A stretch of 64,000 bases of DNA from Pseudomonas fluorescens (GCF_902497785.1 NZ_CABVHK010000002.1:310001-374000); one strand, 5' to 3'; positions 47,396 to 58,869 are shown, counted from the first letter of the stretch. Translations and numbers: made by a program. Notes: a model not told the origin generated them from the letters alone.

Positions 47396-47737
47396 TCAGG
47401 CTTCGGTCTTGTTGGCGGCAGCCGCTTCAACAGCCGATTTGATGGTGGTTTGCAGCGAACCGTCTGCAGCCATCTCGGTCATGATGTCGCTGCCGCCAAC
47501 CAGCTCACCACCCACCCACAGTTGCGGGAAGGTTGGCCAGTTGGCGTATTTTGGCAGGTTGGCGCGGATTTCCGGGTTCTGCAGGATGTCCACGTACGCA
47601 AATTTTTCACCACACGCCATCACGGCCTGAGCAGCTTTCGCGGAGAAGCCACACTGCGGGGCATTCGGCGAACCTTTCATGTAAAGCAGAATGGTGTTGT
47701 TGGCAATCTGCTCTTTAATCGTTTCGATGATATCCAT
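47396..47737 (-). CDS. grxD: Monothiol glutaredoxin Grx4 (GrxD)
   Basis: This 113-residue cytoplasmic protein binds and transfers [2Fe-2S] clusters with glutathione. The CGFS motif is in NAPQCGFSAKAAQAV, with the conserved WPTFPQLWVGGELVGGSDI. The C-terminal tail is Ala/Thr rich. It is the expected neighbour of bfrB (PA3533) and belongs to the local iron-handling group. Confidence 0.97.
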   Translation of the reverse strand: MDIIETIKEQIANNTILLYMKGSPNAPQCGFSAKAAQAVMACGEKFAYVDILQNPEIRANLPKYANWPTFPQLWVGGELVGGSDIMTEMAADGSLQTTIKSAVEAAAANKTEA

Positions 47738-47834
47738 GAAGCACCTCGGCTGAACTTTCCGACTCAGGGGTCGGCACGGTGGCGCATTGTAACGGAAACC
47801 CGGGCGCCATGCTCGGTCTCCCCGACAGACTCGA

Positions 47835-49940
47835 TCAAGCCGCCGCGACCGTCACCGGCACGCCGTTCAACGCTGCATTTCCCGACAACTCATCCAGCTG
47901 ACATTCATCCGTCAGGTCATTGGCGCTGGAACCCGGTTGCGCGCTGGCGATCGTCATCTGCACACCGGGTCGCGCGTGGCCCCAGCCATGAGGCAGGCTG
48001 ACCACGCCTTTCATCATGTCCAGGCTGCCCAGCACTTCCACTTCAATCATGCCGACCCGGGAACTGACCTTCACCCGTTGCCCGTCGCTGAGTCCGCGAC
48101 GGGCCAGATCGTCCGGGTGCATCAGCAGTTGATGGCGCGGCTTGCCTTTCACCAGACGGTGGTAGTTGTGCATCCACGAATTATTGCTGCGCACGTGGCG
48201 GCGGCCAATCATCAACAATTCATCGTCGGCCGGCGCCCGCAACGCGGCAAACCGCGCGAGGTCGGCCAGGATGGTGGCCGGAGCGGCCTGGATGCGCTGG
48301 TTGGCGGTTTTAAGGCGTGAAGCCAGGTTGGATTTCAGCGCACCCAGGTCCACACCATGCGGATGATCGAACAAGGTCGCCAGCGACAGTTTGTGCTCCG
48401 AGGCATCGCCATACAGCCCCATCCGCAGGCCGCGATCAATCATCTGTGCGGGTGGAATCGTCGGTTTCAGTTCCTTGCCGGTCTTCGCGGCAAAGGCCTT
48501 GGCCAGCCCGACAAAGATCTCCCAGTCGTGCAGCGCACCTTCCGGCCTGGCCAAAATGGCGCGGTTGAACCGAGTGACGTTGCGCACCGCGAACATATTG
48601 AACGTGGTGTCGTAATGATCGTTTTCCAGGGCCGAAGTAGAGGGCAGGATCAGGTCGGCATAACGCGTGGTTTCGTTGATGTACAGGTCGATGCTGACCA
48701 TGAACTCCAAGCCGTCCAACGCTTGCTCAAGCTGCCGGCCATTGGGCGTCGACAGCACCGGATTGCCTGCCACGGTAACCAGCGCCCGCACCTGCCCCTC
48801 TCCTGCGGTGAGCATCTCTTCAGCCAGCGCCGACACCGGCAGCTCGCCGGCATATTCCGGACGCCCGGACACGCGACTTTGCCACAGATTGAAATGCCCA
48901 CCCGAGGTAGAGGCCACCAGATCCACCGCCGGCTCGGTGCACAACGCACCACCCACCCGGTCGAGGTTGCCGGTTACCAGATTGATCAACTGCACCACCC
49001 AGTGGCACAAGGTCCCGAACGCCTGAGTCGACACCCCCATGCGCCCATAGCAGACCGCTGTCGGTGCCGCCGCAAAGTCCCGCGCCAGTTGGCGAATCTG
49101 CTCGGCCGGCACGGCGCACAATGGGCTCATGGCTTCGGCGGTGAAACCTGCAACCGCGTCGCGCACCTCCTCCAGTCCGTCCACCGGCAGATGACTGTCA
49201 CGGGTCAAGCCTTCCGCGAATAAGGTATTGAGCAGCCCGAACAGCAAGGCCGCATCGCCACCAGGCCGCACGAACACATGCTGATCGGCCATCGCCGCAG
49301 TTTCGCTGCGGCGCGGATCGACCACCACCACTTTGCCGCCTCGGGCCTGAATCGCCTTCAGGCGTTTTTCCACATCCGGCACGGTCATGATGCTGCCGTT
49401 CGAGGCCAGCGGATTGCCGCCGAGGATCAGCATGAAATCGGTGTGATCGATGTCCGGGATCGGCAGCAGCAAACCGTGGCCGTACATCAAATGACTGGTC
49501 AGGTGATGAGGCAACTGGTCGACCGACGTCGCGGAAAACCGGTTACGGGTTTTCAGCAGACCGAGAAAGTAATTGCTGTGGGTCATCAGCCCGTAGTTGT
49601 GCACGCTGGGATTGCCTTGATACACCGCCACCGCGTTCTGCCCGTGACGCTCCTGAATCCCGGCCAGACGCTCGGCGACCAGGCTGAACGCGTCCTCCCA
49701 TTCGATAGGCTGCCATTCGCTGCCCACACGCAGCATCGGCTGGCGCAGCCGGTCAGGATCGTTCTGGATATCTTGCAGGGCAACGGCTTTGGGGCAGATG
49801 TGGCCGCGACTGAACGTATCCTGGGCGTCGCCCTTGATCGACGTGATCTGCACGTCGCCGTCGACCTCGGTGGTCTCGATGGTCAGGCCACAAATGGCTT
49901 CGCACAGGTGGCAGGCACGGTGATGGAGAGTCTTGGTCAT
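47835..49940 (-). CDS. Molybdopterin-dependent oxidoreductase with N-terminal 4Fe-4S motif
   Basis: This 701-residue enzyme belongs to the DMSO-reductase superfamily. The N-terminal cluster ligands are Cys10, Cys13, Cys17 and Cys49 (HRACHLCEAICGL, GHICPK). Later regions GNPLASNGSIM, VVVDPRRSETA and the C-terminal LMHPDDLARRGLSDGQRVKV are bis-MGD binding parts. No signal peptide is present, so it is cytoplasmic. At the usual metal-ligand site (SATSVDQLPHHL) I see no Cys or Sec. No electron-transfer subunit, chaperone or formate gene is adjacent. Substrate unknown. Confidence 0.9.
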   Translation of the reverse strand: MTKTLHHRACHLCEAICGLTIETTEVDGDVQITSIKGDAQDTFSRGHICPKAVALQDIQNDPDRLRQPMLRVGSEWQPIEWEDAFSLVAERLAGIQERHGQNAVAVYQGNPSVHNYGLMTHSNYFLGLLKTRNRFSATSVDQLPHHLTSHLMYGHGLLLPIPDIDHTDFMLILGGNPLASNGSIMTVPDVEKRLKAIQARGGKVVVVDPRRSETAAMADQHVFVRPGGDAALLFGLLNTLFAEGLTRDSHLPVDGLEEVRDAVAGFTAEAMSPLCAVPAEQIRQLARDFAAAPTAVCYGRMGVSTQAFGTLCHWVVQLINLVTGNLDRVGGALCTEPAVDLVASTSGGHFNLWQSRVSGRPEYAGELPVSALAEEMLTAGEGQVRALVTVAGNPVLSTPNGRQLEQALDGLEFMVSIDLYINETTRYADLILPSTSALENDHYDTTFNMFAVRNVTRFNRAILARPEGALHDWEIFVGLAKAFAAKTGKELKPTIPPAQMIDRGLRMGLYGDASEHKLSLATLFDHPHGVDLGALKSNLASRLKTANQRIQAAPATILADLARFAALRAPADDELLMIGRRHVRSNNSWMHNYHRLVKGKPRHQLLMHPDDLARRGLSDGQRVKVSSRVGMIEVEVLGSLDMMKGVVSLPHGWGHARPGVQMTIASAQPGSSANDLTDECQLDELSGNAALNGVPVTVAAA

Positions 49941-50074
49941 GGCCAGTCTCTGTTTTGTTCTGGGCGGACAAATGTGCCCGCGGGAACAAAACTATGGCCC
50001 GTGCCCCGCTACTACGCCAGCGACGTTCGTCTTGTGAATCGGCGGCCATCAGGCCCGCCGATGGCGGCACGCAA

Positions 50075-50365
50075 TCACTTGAACGGCAGCCTCACCGGCG
50101 CCTTCAACTGGAGTTCCTGAACGGTTTCGATCTGCTCGTGGGCGACATGCACGCCCGTGAGTTCGCCAATCAACCGCCAGTGCTCGTCGAGCCCTGCGCT
50201 GATCGTGGCCATACGATCGATCATCCGCCGTCCGGCGGCCTTGGTTATCTCGTCGTTGCTGCGCAAAAGCTCGAAGGACATCGAGGTCATGGAAGCGGTG
50301 AGATGAGTGAGCGAGCGGGCCGTGAGACCGAGCAATTCCATGAGTTGCTGTTCTTTTGATTCCAT
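50075..50365 (-). CDS. Conserved small helical hypothetical protein
   Basis: This 96-residue, mostly helical cytoplasmic protein (MESKEQQLMELLGLTARSLT... FELLRSNDEITKAAGRRMID) has no recognisable domain and no Cys, signal peptide or TM segment. The start ATG has a weak GGAATGG upstream. It lies 134 bases upstream of the molybdopterin gene on the same strand and might be cotranscribed. Codon use looks normal. The function is unknown. Confidence 0.65.
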   Translation of the reverse strand: MESKEQQLMELLGLTARSLTHLTASMTSMSFELLRSNDEITKAAGRRMIDRMATISAGLDEHWRLIGELTGVHVAHEQIETVQELQLKAPVRLPFK

Positions 50366-50767
50366 TCCGAATGGCTTCCTGCGGCGTTCGTGACTTAGTT
50401 ATAACCCAGCGCCTTGCATTAGCAAATGTTTCCGACGAGGCACGCTGCCAGCATCGTACTCGAATGCCGGCCCGCAAACCGCCTCTTTGCATACCCTGCC
50501 CGCAGGGCTTGATTGCAAAGCCCCGCGAGCCCAGTGTACAAATGTCGCGCGGCTGCCAGAAAACCGGCTTCAATCGCGCTACTGCGGATACCCCGTAGCC
50601 CTTCTGAAATCCCCCAGCACTGTAGCCTATTGGAAAAACGCGACATTTAATGTCAAGATCGCGCCTTCCCTATTTCGTCGCCCCGTGCGGCTTACGCCGC
50701 AGGTCTCGCCCGTTGTTCCGTTAAACAAGGCTTTGAGTATCTGCGGTCTGTTGCAAAAAGGTAGTCA
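50366..50767. other. argF upstream region with possible operator palindrome
   Basis: This 400-base gene-free stretch contains GGGCTT/AAGCCC arms at 50505-50523, TGTCGC at 50543-50548 (an ArgR-like half) and a near-palindrome GACATTTAATGTC at 50642-50654 preceded by GCG. Pseudomonas ArgR recognises TGTCGC-type half-sites, so one of these could be the argF operator. The fit is partial and no promoter is clear. Confidence 0.35.
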
Positions 50768-51691
50768 ATGATGAGCGCAAGGCACTTTCTCTCCCTGATG
50801 GATTGCACGCCCGAAGAGCTGGTCAGCGTGATCCGTCGAGGCGTTGAGCTCAAAGACCTGCGTAACCGCGGCGTGCTGTTCGAGCCTCTGAAAAACCGCG
50901 TGCTCGGGATGATTTTCGAAAAGTCCTCGACCCGCACCCGTATCTCGTTCGAGGCCGGCATGATCCAGCTCGGCGGCCAGGCCATCTTCCTGTCGCCGCG
51001 CGACACGCAACTGGGCCGTGGCGAACCGATCGGCGACGCCGCCATTGTCATGTCGAGCATGCTCGATGCGGTGATGATCCGTACGTTTTCCCACAGCACG
51101 CTGACTGAATTCGCCGCCAATTCCCGTGTGCCGCTGATCAACGGCCTGTCCGATGACCTGCACCCCTGCCAGCTGCTGGCCGACATGCAAACCTTCCTCG
51201 AACATCGCGGCTCGATCCAGGGCAAGACCGTGGCCTGGATCGGCGACGGCAACAACATGTGCAACAGCTATATAGAAGCGGCGATCCAGTTCGACTTCCA
51301 GTTGCGCATCGCTTGCCCTGAAGGTTATGAACCCAACCCCGAATTCGTGGCCAAGGCCGGTGAGCGGGTGACCATCGTCCGCGATCCGCGGGACGCCGTA
51401 CGCGGCGCGCACCTGGTGAGCACCGACGTCTGGACCTCGATGGGGCAGGAAGAAGAAACCGCCAAGCGTCTGAAATTGTTCGCGCCATTCCAGGTCAATC
51501 GCGCGTTGCTGGATCTGGCAGCCGAGGACGTGCTGTTCATGCATTGCCTGCCGGCTCACCGTGGCGAAGAAATCAGCGTCGATTTGCTCGACGACTCGCG
51601 CTCTGTCGCGTGGGATCAAGCGGAAAACCGCCTTCACGCACAAAAGGCCCTGCTCGAGTTTCTCGTCCCGCCTTCGTACCACCACGCATGA
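50768..51691 (+). CDS. argF: Ornithine carbamoyltransferase (anabolic)
   Basis: This 307-residue cytoplasmic enzyme makes citrulline from ornithine and carbamoyl phosphate. The carbamoyl phosphate motif is [24 protein letters not shown] and the ornithine-site [13 protein letters not shown] follow. Two adjacent ATG codons (50768 and 50771) are possible behind AAGG. Its stop overlaps the ABC ATPase ATG (ATGA), so the two are coupled. Arginine repression through ArgR is expected in this genus. Confidence 0.97.
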   Translation: MMSARHFLSLMDCTPEELVSVIRRGVELKDLRNRGVLFEPLKNRVLGMIFEKSSTRTRISFEAGMIQLGGQAIFLSPRDTQLGRGEPIGDAAIVMSSMLDAVMIRTFSHSTLTEFAANSRVPLINGLSDDLHPCQLLADMQTFLEHRGSIQGKTVAWIGDGNNMCNSYIEAAIQFDFQLRIACPEGYEPNPEFVAKAGERVTIVRDPRDAVRGAHLVSTDVWTSMGQEEETAKRLKLFAPFQVNRALLDLAAEDVLFMHCLPAHRGEEISVDLLDDSRSVAWDQAENRLHAQKALLEFLVPPSYHHA

Positions 51692-52797
51692 GCCAGCCAT
51701 TACTGCTTAACCTGCGCAACCTCGCCTGCGGCTATCAAGACCAGCGCGTGGTGCAGAACCTTAACCTGCATTTGAATGCCGGCGACATTGGCTGCCTGCT
51801 GGGCTCGTCGGGATGCGGAAAAACCACCACCTTGCGCGCGATTGCCGGTTTCGAACCGGTGCACGAAGGTGAAATCACCTTGGCGGGCGAGACCCTCTCC
51901 AGTGCCGGTTTTACCCTCGCACCGGAGAAACGCCGGATCGGCATGGTGTTCCAGGATTACGCCCTGTTTCCGCATTTGAGCGTCGCCGAGAACATCGCGT
52001 TCGGCATTCGCAAGCATCCGCAAAAGGATCGTGTGACCGAAGAGCTGCTGGAACTGGTCAATCTGAAAAACCTCGGCAAACGCTTTCCGCACGAGCTTTC
52101 CGGTGGTCAGCAGCAACGTGTCGCACTGGCCCGGGCCCTGGCGCCGGAACCGCAATTGCTGTTGCTCGACGAACCGTTTTCCAACCTCGACGGCGAACTG
52201 CGACGCAAGCTCAGCCACGAAGTGCGCGACATTCTCAAGGCACGCGGCACCAGTGCGATTCTGGTGACCCACGATCAGGAAGAGGCCTTCGCGGTCAGTG
52301 ATCATGTCGGGGTGTTCAAGGAAGGTCGGCTGGAGCAGTGGGATACGCCCTACAACCTGTATCACGAACCGCTCACGCCTTATGTGGCCAGCTTCATCGG
52401 CCAGGGTTATTTCATTCGCGGTCAGCTGAGCAGCCCGGAGTCGGTGCATACCGAGCTGGGCGAATTGCGTGGCAATCGTGCCTACACCTGGCCGGTGGGC
52501 GGAGCGGTGGATGTGCTGCTGCGTCCGGACGATATCGTTTATGCCCCGGACAGTGCGCTGAAGGCGCGGATTGTCGGGAAGTCGTTCCAGGGCGCGTCGA
52601 CGCTGTATCGGTTGCAGATGCCAACGGGCGCTCAACTGGAGTCGATCTTCCCGAGCCATAACGATCATCTGGTCGGTGCAGAGGTGGGCATCCGCGTGGT
52701 GGCTGAACATCTGGTGCTGTTTCAGGCGTCCGGTAGTACGGCGGCGCAAGTGGCGGCGGTAGACTCCGGCGTCCGTCGATACAGCACCGCTCACTGA
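51688..52797 (+). CDS. Orphan ABC transporter ATPase (FbpC/PotA-like)
   Basis: This 369-residue import-type ATPase has Walker [17 protein letters not shown]-loop [11 protein letters not shown], signature [15 protein letters not shown], Walker [15 protein letters not shown] and the switch His in LVTHDQEE. The C-terminal third is a TOBE-type regulatory domain, like ferric iron or polyamine importers. No permease or binding-protein gene is adjacent, and the frame overlaps argF. The same pairing is found at PA3537-PA3538. The partner permease is unknown. Confidence 0.9.
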   Translation: MSQPLLLNLRNLACGYQDQRVVQNLNLHLNAGDIGCLLGSSGCGKTTTLRAIAGFEPVHEGEITLAGETLSSAGFTLAPEKRRIGMVFQDYALFPHLSVAENIAFGIRKHPQKDRVTEELLELVNLKNLGKRFPHELSGGQQQRVALARALAPEPQLLLLDEPFSNLDGELRRKLSHEVRDILKARGTSAILVTHDQEEAFAVSDHVGVFKEGRLEQWDTPYNLYHEPLTPYVASFIGQGYFIRGQLSSPESVHTELGELRGNRAYTWPVGGAVDVLLRPDDIVYAPDSALKARIVGKSFQGASTLYRLQMPTGAQLESIFPSHNDHLVGAEVGIRVVAEHLVLFQASGSTAAQVAAVDSGVRRYSTAH

Positions 52798-52806
52798 CGA
52801 AAAATC

Positions 52807-52882
52807 AAAAGATCGCAGCCTTCGGCAGCTCCTACAGGGGACATGTTTCCCTGTAGGAGCTGCCGAAGGCTGCGATCTTTTT
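52807..52882. repeat. REPIN-like inverted repeat (GATCGCAGCCTTCGGCAGCTCC type)
   Basis: Arms AAAGATCGCAGCCTTCGGCA and complement around about 18 bases, ten bases after the ABC gene stop, between converging genes. Confidence 0.87.
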
Positions 52883-52940
52883 GCTCCTCCCCTTCCAGCT
52901 GCCAGAAGAACTCCCCCGCGTTTCGAGCACTGATATGCGG

Positions 52941-53411
52941 TCAGGCACGGCCGATATCGGCAAATCTGGCCTGGGTGTGTTCGGCCAGTACCGCAGGGGC
53001 CAGTTCAACTTCGAGACCGCGCCGGCCGGCACTGACAAAAATGCTGGCGAAAGGCTGAGCCGAATTGTCGATGAAAGTGCGCAGGCGTTTTTTCTGCCCC
53101 AGCGGACTGATCCCGCCCAACAGATAACCGGTCGAACGCTGCGCAGCGGCAGGGTCAGCCATTTCAACTTTTTTGACCCCGGCAGCGTGAGCAAGCCCCT
53201 TCAGGTCCAGACTTCCGACGACTGGCACAACGGCCACCAACAACTCCCCTTTCTCACTGGCCGCCAGCAATGTCTTGAACACTTGCGCCGGGTCCAGTTT
53301 CAGTTTTTCCGCGGCCTCCAGGCCATAAGACGCGGCCTTGGGATCATGTTCGTAACTGTGCACTCGATGTTCGGCGCGAACTTTTTTCAACAAATCCAAT
53401 GCGGGGGTCAT
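52941..53411 (-). CDS. ybaK: Cys-tRNA(Pro) deacylase YbaK/EbsC
   Basis: This 156-residue trans-editing protein hydrolyses Cys-tRNA-Pro. Typical elements are the substrate Lys region [27 protein letters not shown], and the [16 protein letters not shown] motif that defines YbaK. It is a single-domain protein of normal length. It is divergent from glpF and without functional neighbours. Confidence 0.94.
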   Translation of the reverse strand: MTPALDLLKKVRAEHRVHSYEHDPKAASYGLEAAEKLKLDPAQVFKTLLAASEKGELLVAVVPVVGSLDLKGLAHAAGVKKVEMADPAAAQRSTGYLLGGISPLGQKKRLRTFIDNSAQPFASIFVSAGRRGLEVELAPAVLAEHTQARFADIGRA

Positions 53412-53781
53412 GACAGCTCCAGACTGGGCGGCAGCGAAAAAATACTGCGTTCGATTCTAGGCCATTGATCAGCAAAAGGCTCTATTGCGGTAGCGCTTCA
53501 CTCGGCGCGCGCTGGTATTTACCGTTGGTCAGACTTTTCCTGAGCACCTAAACAAAACGATCATTCATGTGACTAATAGTTTCAATGTGACCGGCAGTTC
53601 ACTTTCGACCTTTGACGGCAGTGGTTTTTGTCTATATTTTTTCGAATCTGAATACCGTACAAAGTGACTACGCAGCACCCAGCAGGTAAGCCGGGAGCAG
53701 GATGGGGATCCTGTCCTGGTGAAAATCGCGCTTTGGCCATGATGAAAAAAGCGCCAGACAACAAAAACAAAGAGGTTTTCG
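53412..53781. other. glpF upstream region with A-rich Hfq/Crc-like motif
   Basis: A gene-free stretch of 370 bases. Just before the glpF ribosome site (AGAGG) lies ACAACAAAAACAAAG (53758-53772), containing an AANAANAA-type motif as bound by Hfq/Crc in Pseudomonas catabolite repression. A CAGGAT/ATCCTG hairpin is at 53698-53713. I find no clear GlpR-type palindrome here. Confidence 0.4.
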
Positions 53782-54633
53782 ATGACAACTGCTTTACAAC
53801 AACCGTTGCTCTCCAGCCAATGCATGGCCGAATTTCTGGGCACTGCACTGCTGATATTTTTTGGAACCGGTTGCGTTGCCGCGCTCAAGGTCGCGGGTGC
53901 CAGTTTTGGCCTGTGGGAAATCAGCATCATCTGGGGCGTCGGCGTAAGCATGGCGATCTACCTGACCGCCGGGGTATCCGGGGCGCACCTCAACCCTGCC
54001 GTAAGCATCGCGCTGAGCATTTTCGCAGACTTCGACAAGCGCAAACTGCCGTTCTATATCCTTGCCCAAGTCGCGGGCGCCTTCTGCGGCGCGTTATTGG
54101 TTTACACGCTGTACAGCAATCTATTCTTCGATTACGAACAAACTCACCACATGGTTCGCGGCACCCAAGCCAGCCTCGAATTGGCGTCGGTGTTCTCCAC
54201 ATTCCCCAACCCGGTGTTGTCCACCGCCCAGGCTTTCCTGGTTGAAGTGGTGATCACCGCAATCCTGATGGGCGTGATCATGTCCCTGACCGACGACAAC
54301 AATGGCCTGCCGAACGGGCCGATGGCACCGCTGCTGATCGGCTTGCTGATCGCGGTGATTGGCAGTTCGATGGGCCCGCTGACCGGTTTTGCGATGAATC
54401 CGGCGCGTGACTTCGGTCCCAAACTGATGACTTTCTTCGCCGGCTGGGGTGAAATTTCCTTCACTGGCGGGCGCGATATCCCGTACTTCCTGATTCCGGT
54501 TTTTGCACCGATTGTCGGTGCCTGTCTCGGCGCTGCCGCCTATCGCGGGCTGATTGCCCGTCATCTGCCCAGCGCCACACCTGCTACAAAGGACGCAACA
54601 CCGGCCATTGACGGCAAACCAAGAACTTCTTGA
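53782..54633 (+). CDS. glpF: Glycerol uptake facilitator (aquaglyceroporin)
   Basis: This 283-residue inner-membrane channel lets glycerol diffuse in. It has six TM helices and the two pore NPA motifs, SGAHLNPAVSIAL (~residue 70) and GFAMNPARDFGPKL (~210), with Asp after the second NPA, typical of glycerol channels. The start ATG has AGAGG upstream. It is first in the glpF-glpK-glpR order, 75 bases before glpK. Confidence 0.97.
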   Translation: MTTALQQPLLSSQCMAEFLGTALLIFFGTGCVAALKVAGASFGLWEISIIWGVGVSMAIYLTAGVSGAHLNPAVSIALSIFADFDKRKLPFYILAQVAGAFCGALLVYTLYSNLFFDYEQTHHMVRGTQASLELASVFSTFPNPVLSTAQAFLVEVVITAILMGVIMSLTDDNNGLPNGPMAPLLIGLLIAVIGSSMGPLTGFAMNPARDFGPKLMTFFAGWGEISFTGGRDIPYFLIPVFAPIVGACLGAAAYRGLIARHLPSATPATKDATPAIDGKPRTS

Positions 54634-54675
54634 TACCGTAGGCGCGCGATTCTGCCCATACCATCGCGCGCCTGA

Positions 54676-56214
<1,539 letters not shown>

Positions 56215-56309
56215 GCCAGGCTGAAGACGCGTATCGGTATGTAACTGGCAGGGAGCAGATTCCTCCGGCATCATGGGCAAATTTTGCACGGCAGCCCAAA
56301 GGACGCCCC

Positions 56310-57065
56310 ATGAATCTGCCTCCCCGTCAGCAGCAAATCCTCGAACTGGTCCGCGAACGCGGTTACGTCAGCATCGAGGAAATGGCTACGCTGTTCGTCG
56401 TTACACCGCAGACCATCCGCCGCGACATCAATCAGCTCGCGGAAGCTAATTTATTGCGTCGCTACCATGGCGGCGCAGCCTATGATTCCAGCGTTGAAAA
56501 CACCGCCTACGCCATGCGCGCCGATCAGATGCGCGATGAAAAACAGCGTATCGGCGAAGCCATCGCTGCGCAGATTCCCGACCATGCCTCGCTATTCATC
56601 AATATCGGCACAACGACGGAATCGATTGCCCGGGCGCTGCTCAATCATAACCACCTGAAGATCATCACCAATAACCTGCACGTGGCTTCGATGCTCAGCG
56701 CCAAGGACGACTTCGACGTTCTGCTGACCGGCGGCAATGTGCGGCGTGACGGTGGCGTGGTCGGTCAGGCGAGTGTCGACTTTATCAACCAGTTCAAGGT
56801 CGATTTCGCGCTGGTGGGCATCAGCGGTATTGATGAAGACGGCAGCCTGCTGGACTTCGACTATCAGGAAGTCCGGGTGTCGCAGGCGATCATCGCCAAT
56901 GCGCGACAGGTGATTCTGGCGGCGGACTCAAGCAAATTCGGGCGCAACGCCATGATTCGCTTGGGGCCAATCAGTTTGATCGATTGTCTGGTGACCGATC
57001 AGCCGCCGGTGCCGGCGTTGGCGCAATTGTTGAGTCAGCACAAGATTCGCCTCGAAGTCGTTTAA
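56310..57065 (+). CDS. glpR: Glycerol-3-phosphate regulon repressor GlpR (DeoR family)
   Basis: This 251-residue repressor has an N-terminal DeoR HTH ([34 protein letters not shown]) and a sugar-phosphate sensor domain ([30 protein letters not shown]). It represses glp genes until glycerol 3-phosphate binds. AAGGA lies upstream of the ATG. A palindrome that fits a GlpR operator lies before glpD at 57256. Confidence 0.96.
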   Translation: MNLPPRQQQILELVRERGYVSIEEMATLFVVTPQTIRRDINQLAEANLLRRYHGGAAYDSSVENTAYAMRADQMRDEKQRIGEAIAAQIPDHASLFINIGTTTESIARALLNHNHLKIITNNLHVASMLSAKDDFDVLLTGGNVRRDGGVVGQASVDFINQFKVDFALVGISGIDEDGSLLDFDYQEVRVSQAIIANARQVILAADSSKFGRNAMIRLGPISLIDCLVTDQPPVPALAQLLSQHKIRLEVV

Positions 57066-57077
57066 GGCTTTCAACTT

Positions 57078-57152
57078 TAAAGATCGCAGCCTTCGGCAGC
57101 TCCTACGGGTCTACTCATACCCGGTAGGAGCTGCCGAAGGCTGCGATCTTTT
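57078..57152. repeat. REPIN-like inverted repeat (GATCGCAGCCTTCGGCAGCTCC type)
   Basis: Arms AAAGATCGCAGCCTTCGGCA and complement around about 18 bases, 12 bases after glpR; it may also terminate the glpFKR transcript. Confidence 0.87.
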
Positions 57153-57255
57153 GCATTTAATGTTCGGAAATTTTCCTTTAACCGCCGTTCGATGAGTTTT
57201 TTCAATCGAAGTTAACTGGCTGTGGGTGGCTTTATGGGCTACCATTTTCGCAAAT

Positions 57256-57269
57256 GAACATTAATGTTC
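57256..57269 (+). promoter_or_regulatory. GlpR-operator-like palindrome upstream of glpD
   Basis: GAACATTAATGTTC is a perfect 14-base palindrome built from the TGTTCG/CGAACA-type halves of GlpR operators. A further half, AATGTTCG, is at 57159-57166. It lies 41 bases before the glpD start. Confidence 0.65.
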
Positions 57270-57310
57270 GAATTCCAATACCGAAAATTAAAAAAGCCCG
57301 AGGCCAGCCG

Positions 57311-58849
57311 ATGCCCACTTCTACCTTGCCTACGCCCCCTCTCGCTGAGGTCTACGACATCGCCGTCATCGGCGGCGGGATCAATGGCGTGGGGATCGCA
57401 GCGGACGCCTCCGGTCGCGGCCTCTCGGTATTCCTTTGCGAAAAGGATGATCTGGCCAGCCACACCTCGTCGGCCAGCAGCAAGCTGATCCACGGTGGCC
57501 TGCGCTACCTCGAACATTACGAATTCCGCCTGGTGCGTGAAGCCCTCGCCGAACGTGAAGTGCTGTTGGCCAAGGCGCCGCACATCGTCAAGCAAATGCG
57601 TTTCGTGTTGCCCCACCGTCCACACCTGCGCCCGGCCTGGATGATCCGCGCAGGATTGTTTCTGTACGACAACCTGGGCAAACGGGAAAAACTCGCCGGT
57701 TCGAAAAGCCTGAAGTTCGGTCCGGACAGCCCGCTGAAAAGCGAAATCACCAAAGGCTTTGAATACTCCGATTGCTGGGTCGACGATGCGCGCCTGGTGG
57801 TGCTGAATGCCATGGCCGCCCGCGAGAACGGCGCCCATGTCCACACCCAGACCCGCTGCGTCAGTGCTCGACGCACCAAAGGTCTGTGGCACCTGCACCT
57901 GGAACGCGCCGACGGCAGCCTGTTTTCGATTCGCGCCAAGGCGCTGGTGAATGCGGCGGGCCCATGGGTCGCCAAGTTCATTCGTGACGATCTGAAAATG
58001 GAATCGCCTTACGGCATTCGCCTGATCCAGGGTAGCCATCTGATCGTGCCGAAACTGTATGAAGGCGAACACGCGCACATTCTGCAGAACGAAGATCAGC
58101 GCATCGTGTTCACCATTCCCTACCTGAACCACTTCACTCTGATCGGCACCACCGACCGTGAATACACCGGCGATCCGGCGAACGTGGCGATCACGGAAGG
58201 CGAGACCGATTACCTGCTGAAAGTGGTCAATGCCCACTTCAAGAAGCAGGTCAGCCGCGACGACATCCTGCACAGTTACTCCGGTGTGCGTCCGCTGTGC
58301 AATGACGAATCCGATAACCCGTCGGCGGTCACCCGCGACTACACCCTGGCCTTGTCGGGCACCGGTGAAGAGGCGCCGCTGCTGTCGGTGTTCGGCGGCA
58401 AGCTGACCACCTACCGCAAACTGGCCGAGTCGGCGCTGGCGCAACTGGCACCGTATTTCACCCATATCAAGCCGAGCTGGACCGCCACGGCGACCCTGCC
58501 GGGCGGCGAAGACATGACCACCCCGCAAGCGTTGAGCTCGCGCATTCGTGATCAGTTCGACTGGGTGCCGACTGAAATTGCCCGCCGCTGGGCCACCACT
58601 TACGGCAGCCGCACCTGGCGCATGCTGGAAGGTGTGCAAAGCCTTGGCGACCTGGGCGACCACATCGGCGGCGGTCTCTACACCCGCGAAGTGGATTATC
58701 TGTGCAGCGAAGAGTGGGCGACCACCGCGCACGACATTCTGTGGCGCCGCAGCAAGCTGGGCTTGTTCACTACCCCGGCCGAACAGCAAACGCTGGCGGA
58801 CTATCTGAGCAAGGTCGAGCAGAACCGTAGCAAGATCGAAGCGGCCTGA
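57311..58849 (+). CDS. glpD: Aerobic glycerol-3-phosphate dehydrogenase
   Basis: This 512-residue FAD-dependent membrane-associated enzyme oxidises glycerol 3-phosphate to DHAP and reduces quinone. The FAD motif is DIAVIGGGINGVGIAADASG; SSASSKLIHGGLRYLEHYEF and YSGVRPLC are family signatures, and FGGKLTTYRKLAE lies in the C-terminal third. I choose ATG 57311 with GAGG seven bases upstream; an open frame from 57254 would begin inside the operator. Confidence 0.97.
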   Translation: MPTSTLPTPPLAEVYDIAVIGGGINGVGIAADASGRGLSVFLCEKDDLASHTSSASSKLIHGGLRYLEHYEFRLVREALAEREVLLAKAPHIVKQMRFVLPHRPHLRPAWMIRAGLFLYDNLGKREKLAGSKSLKFGPDSPLKSEITKGFEYSDCWVDDARLVVLNAMAARENGAHVHTQTRCVSARRTKGLWHLHLERADGSLFSIRAKALVNAAGPWVAKFIRDDLKMESPYGIRLIQGSHLIVPKLYEGEHAHILQNEDQRIVFTIPYLNHFTLIGTTDREYTGDPANVAITEGETDYLLKVVNAHFKKQVSRDDILHSYSGVRPLCNDESDNPSAVTRDYTLALSGTGEEAPLLSVFGGKLTTYRKLAESALAQLAPYFTHIKPSWTATATLPGGEDMTTPQALSSRIRDQFDWVPTEIARRWATTYGSRTWRMLEGVQSLGDLGDHIGGGLYTREVDYLCSEEWATTAHDILWRRSKLGLFTTPAEQQTLADYLSKVEQNRSKIEAA

Positions 58850-58869
58850 TTAGACATCGGCTCAAATCA

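Noticed and set aside
53565..53951. Minus-strand frame over the glpF start
   Set aside because: It covers the glpF ribosome site and N-terminus and has no coding features.
57239..58789. 516-codon open frame antisense to glpD
   Set aside because: Shadow of a full-length GlpD; no independent support.
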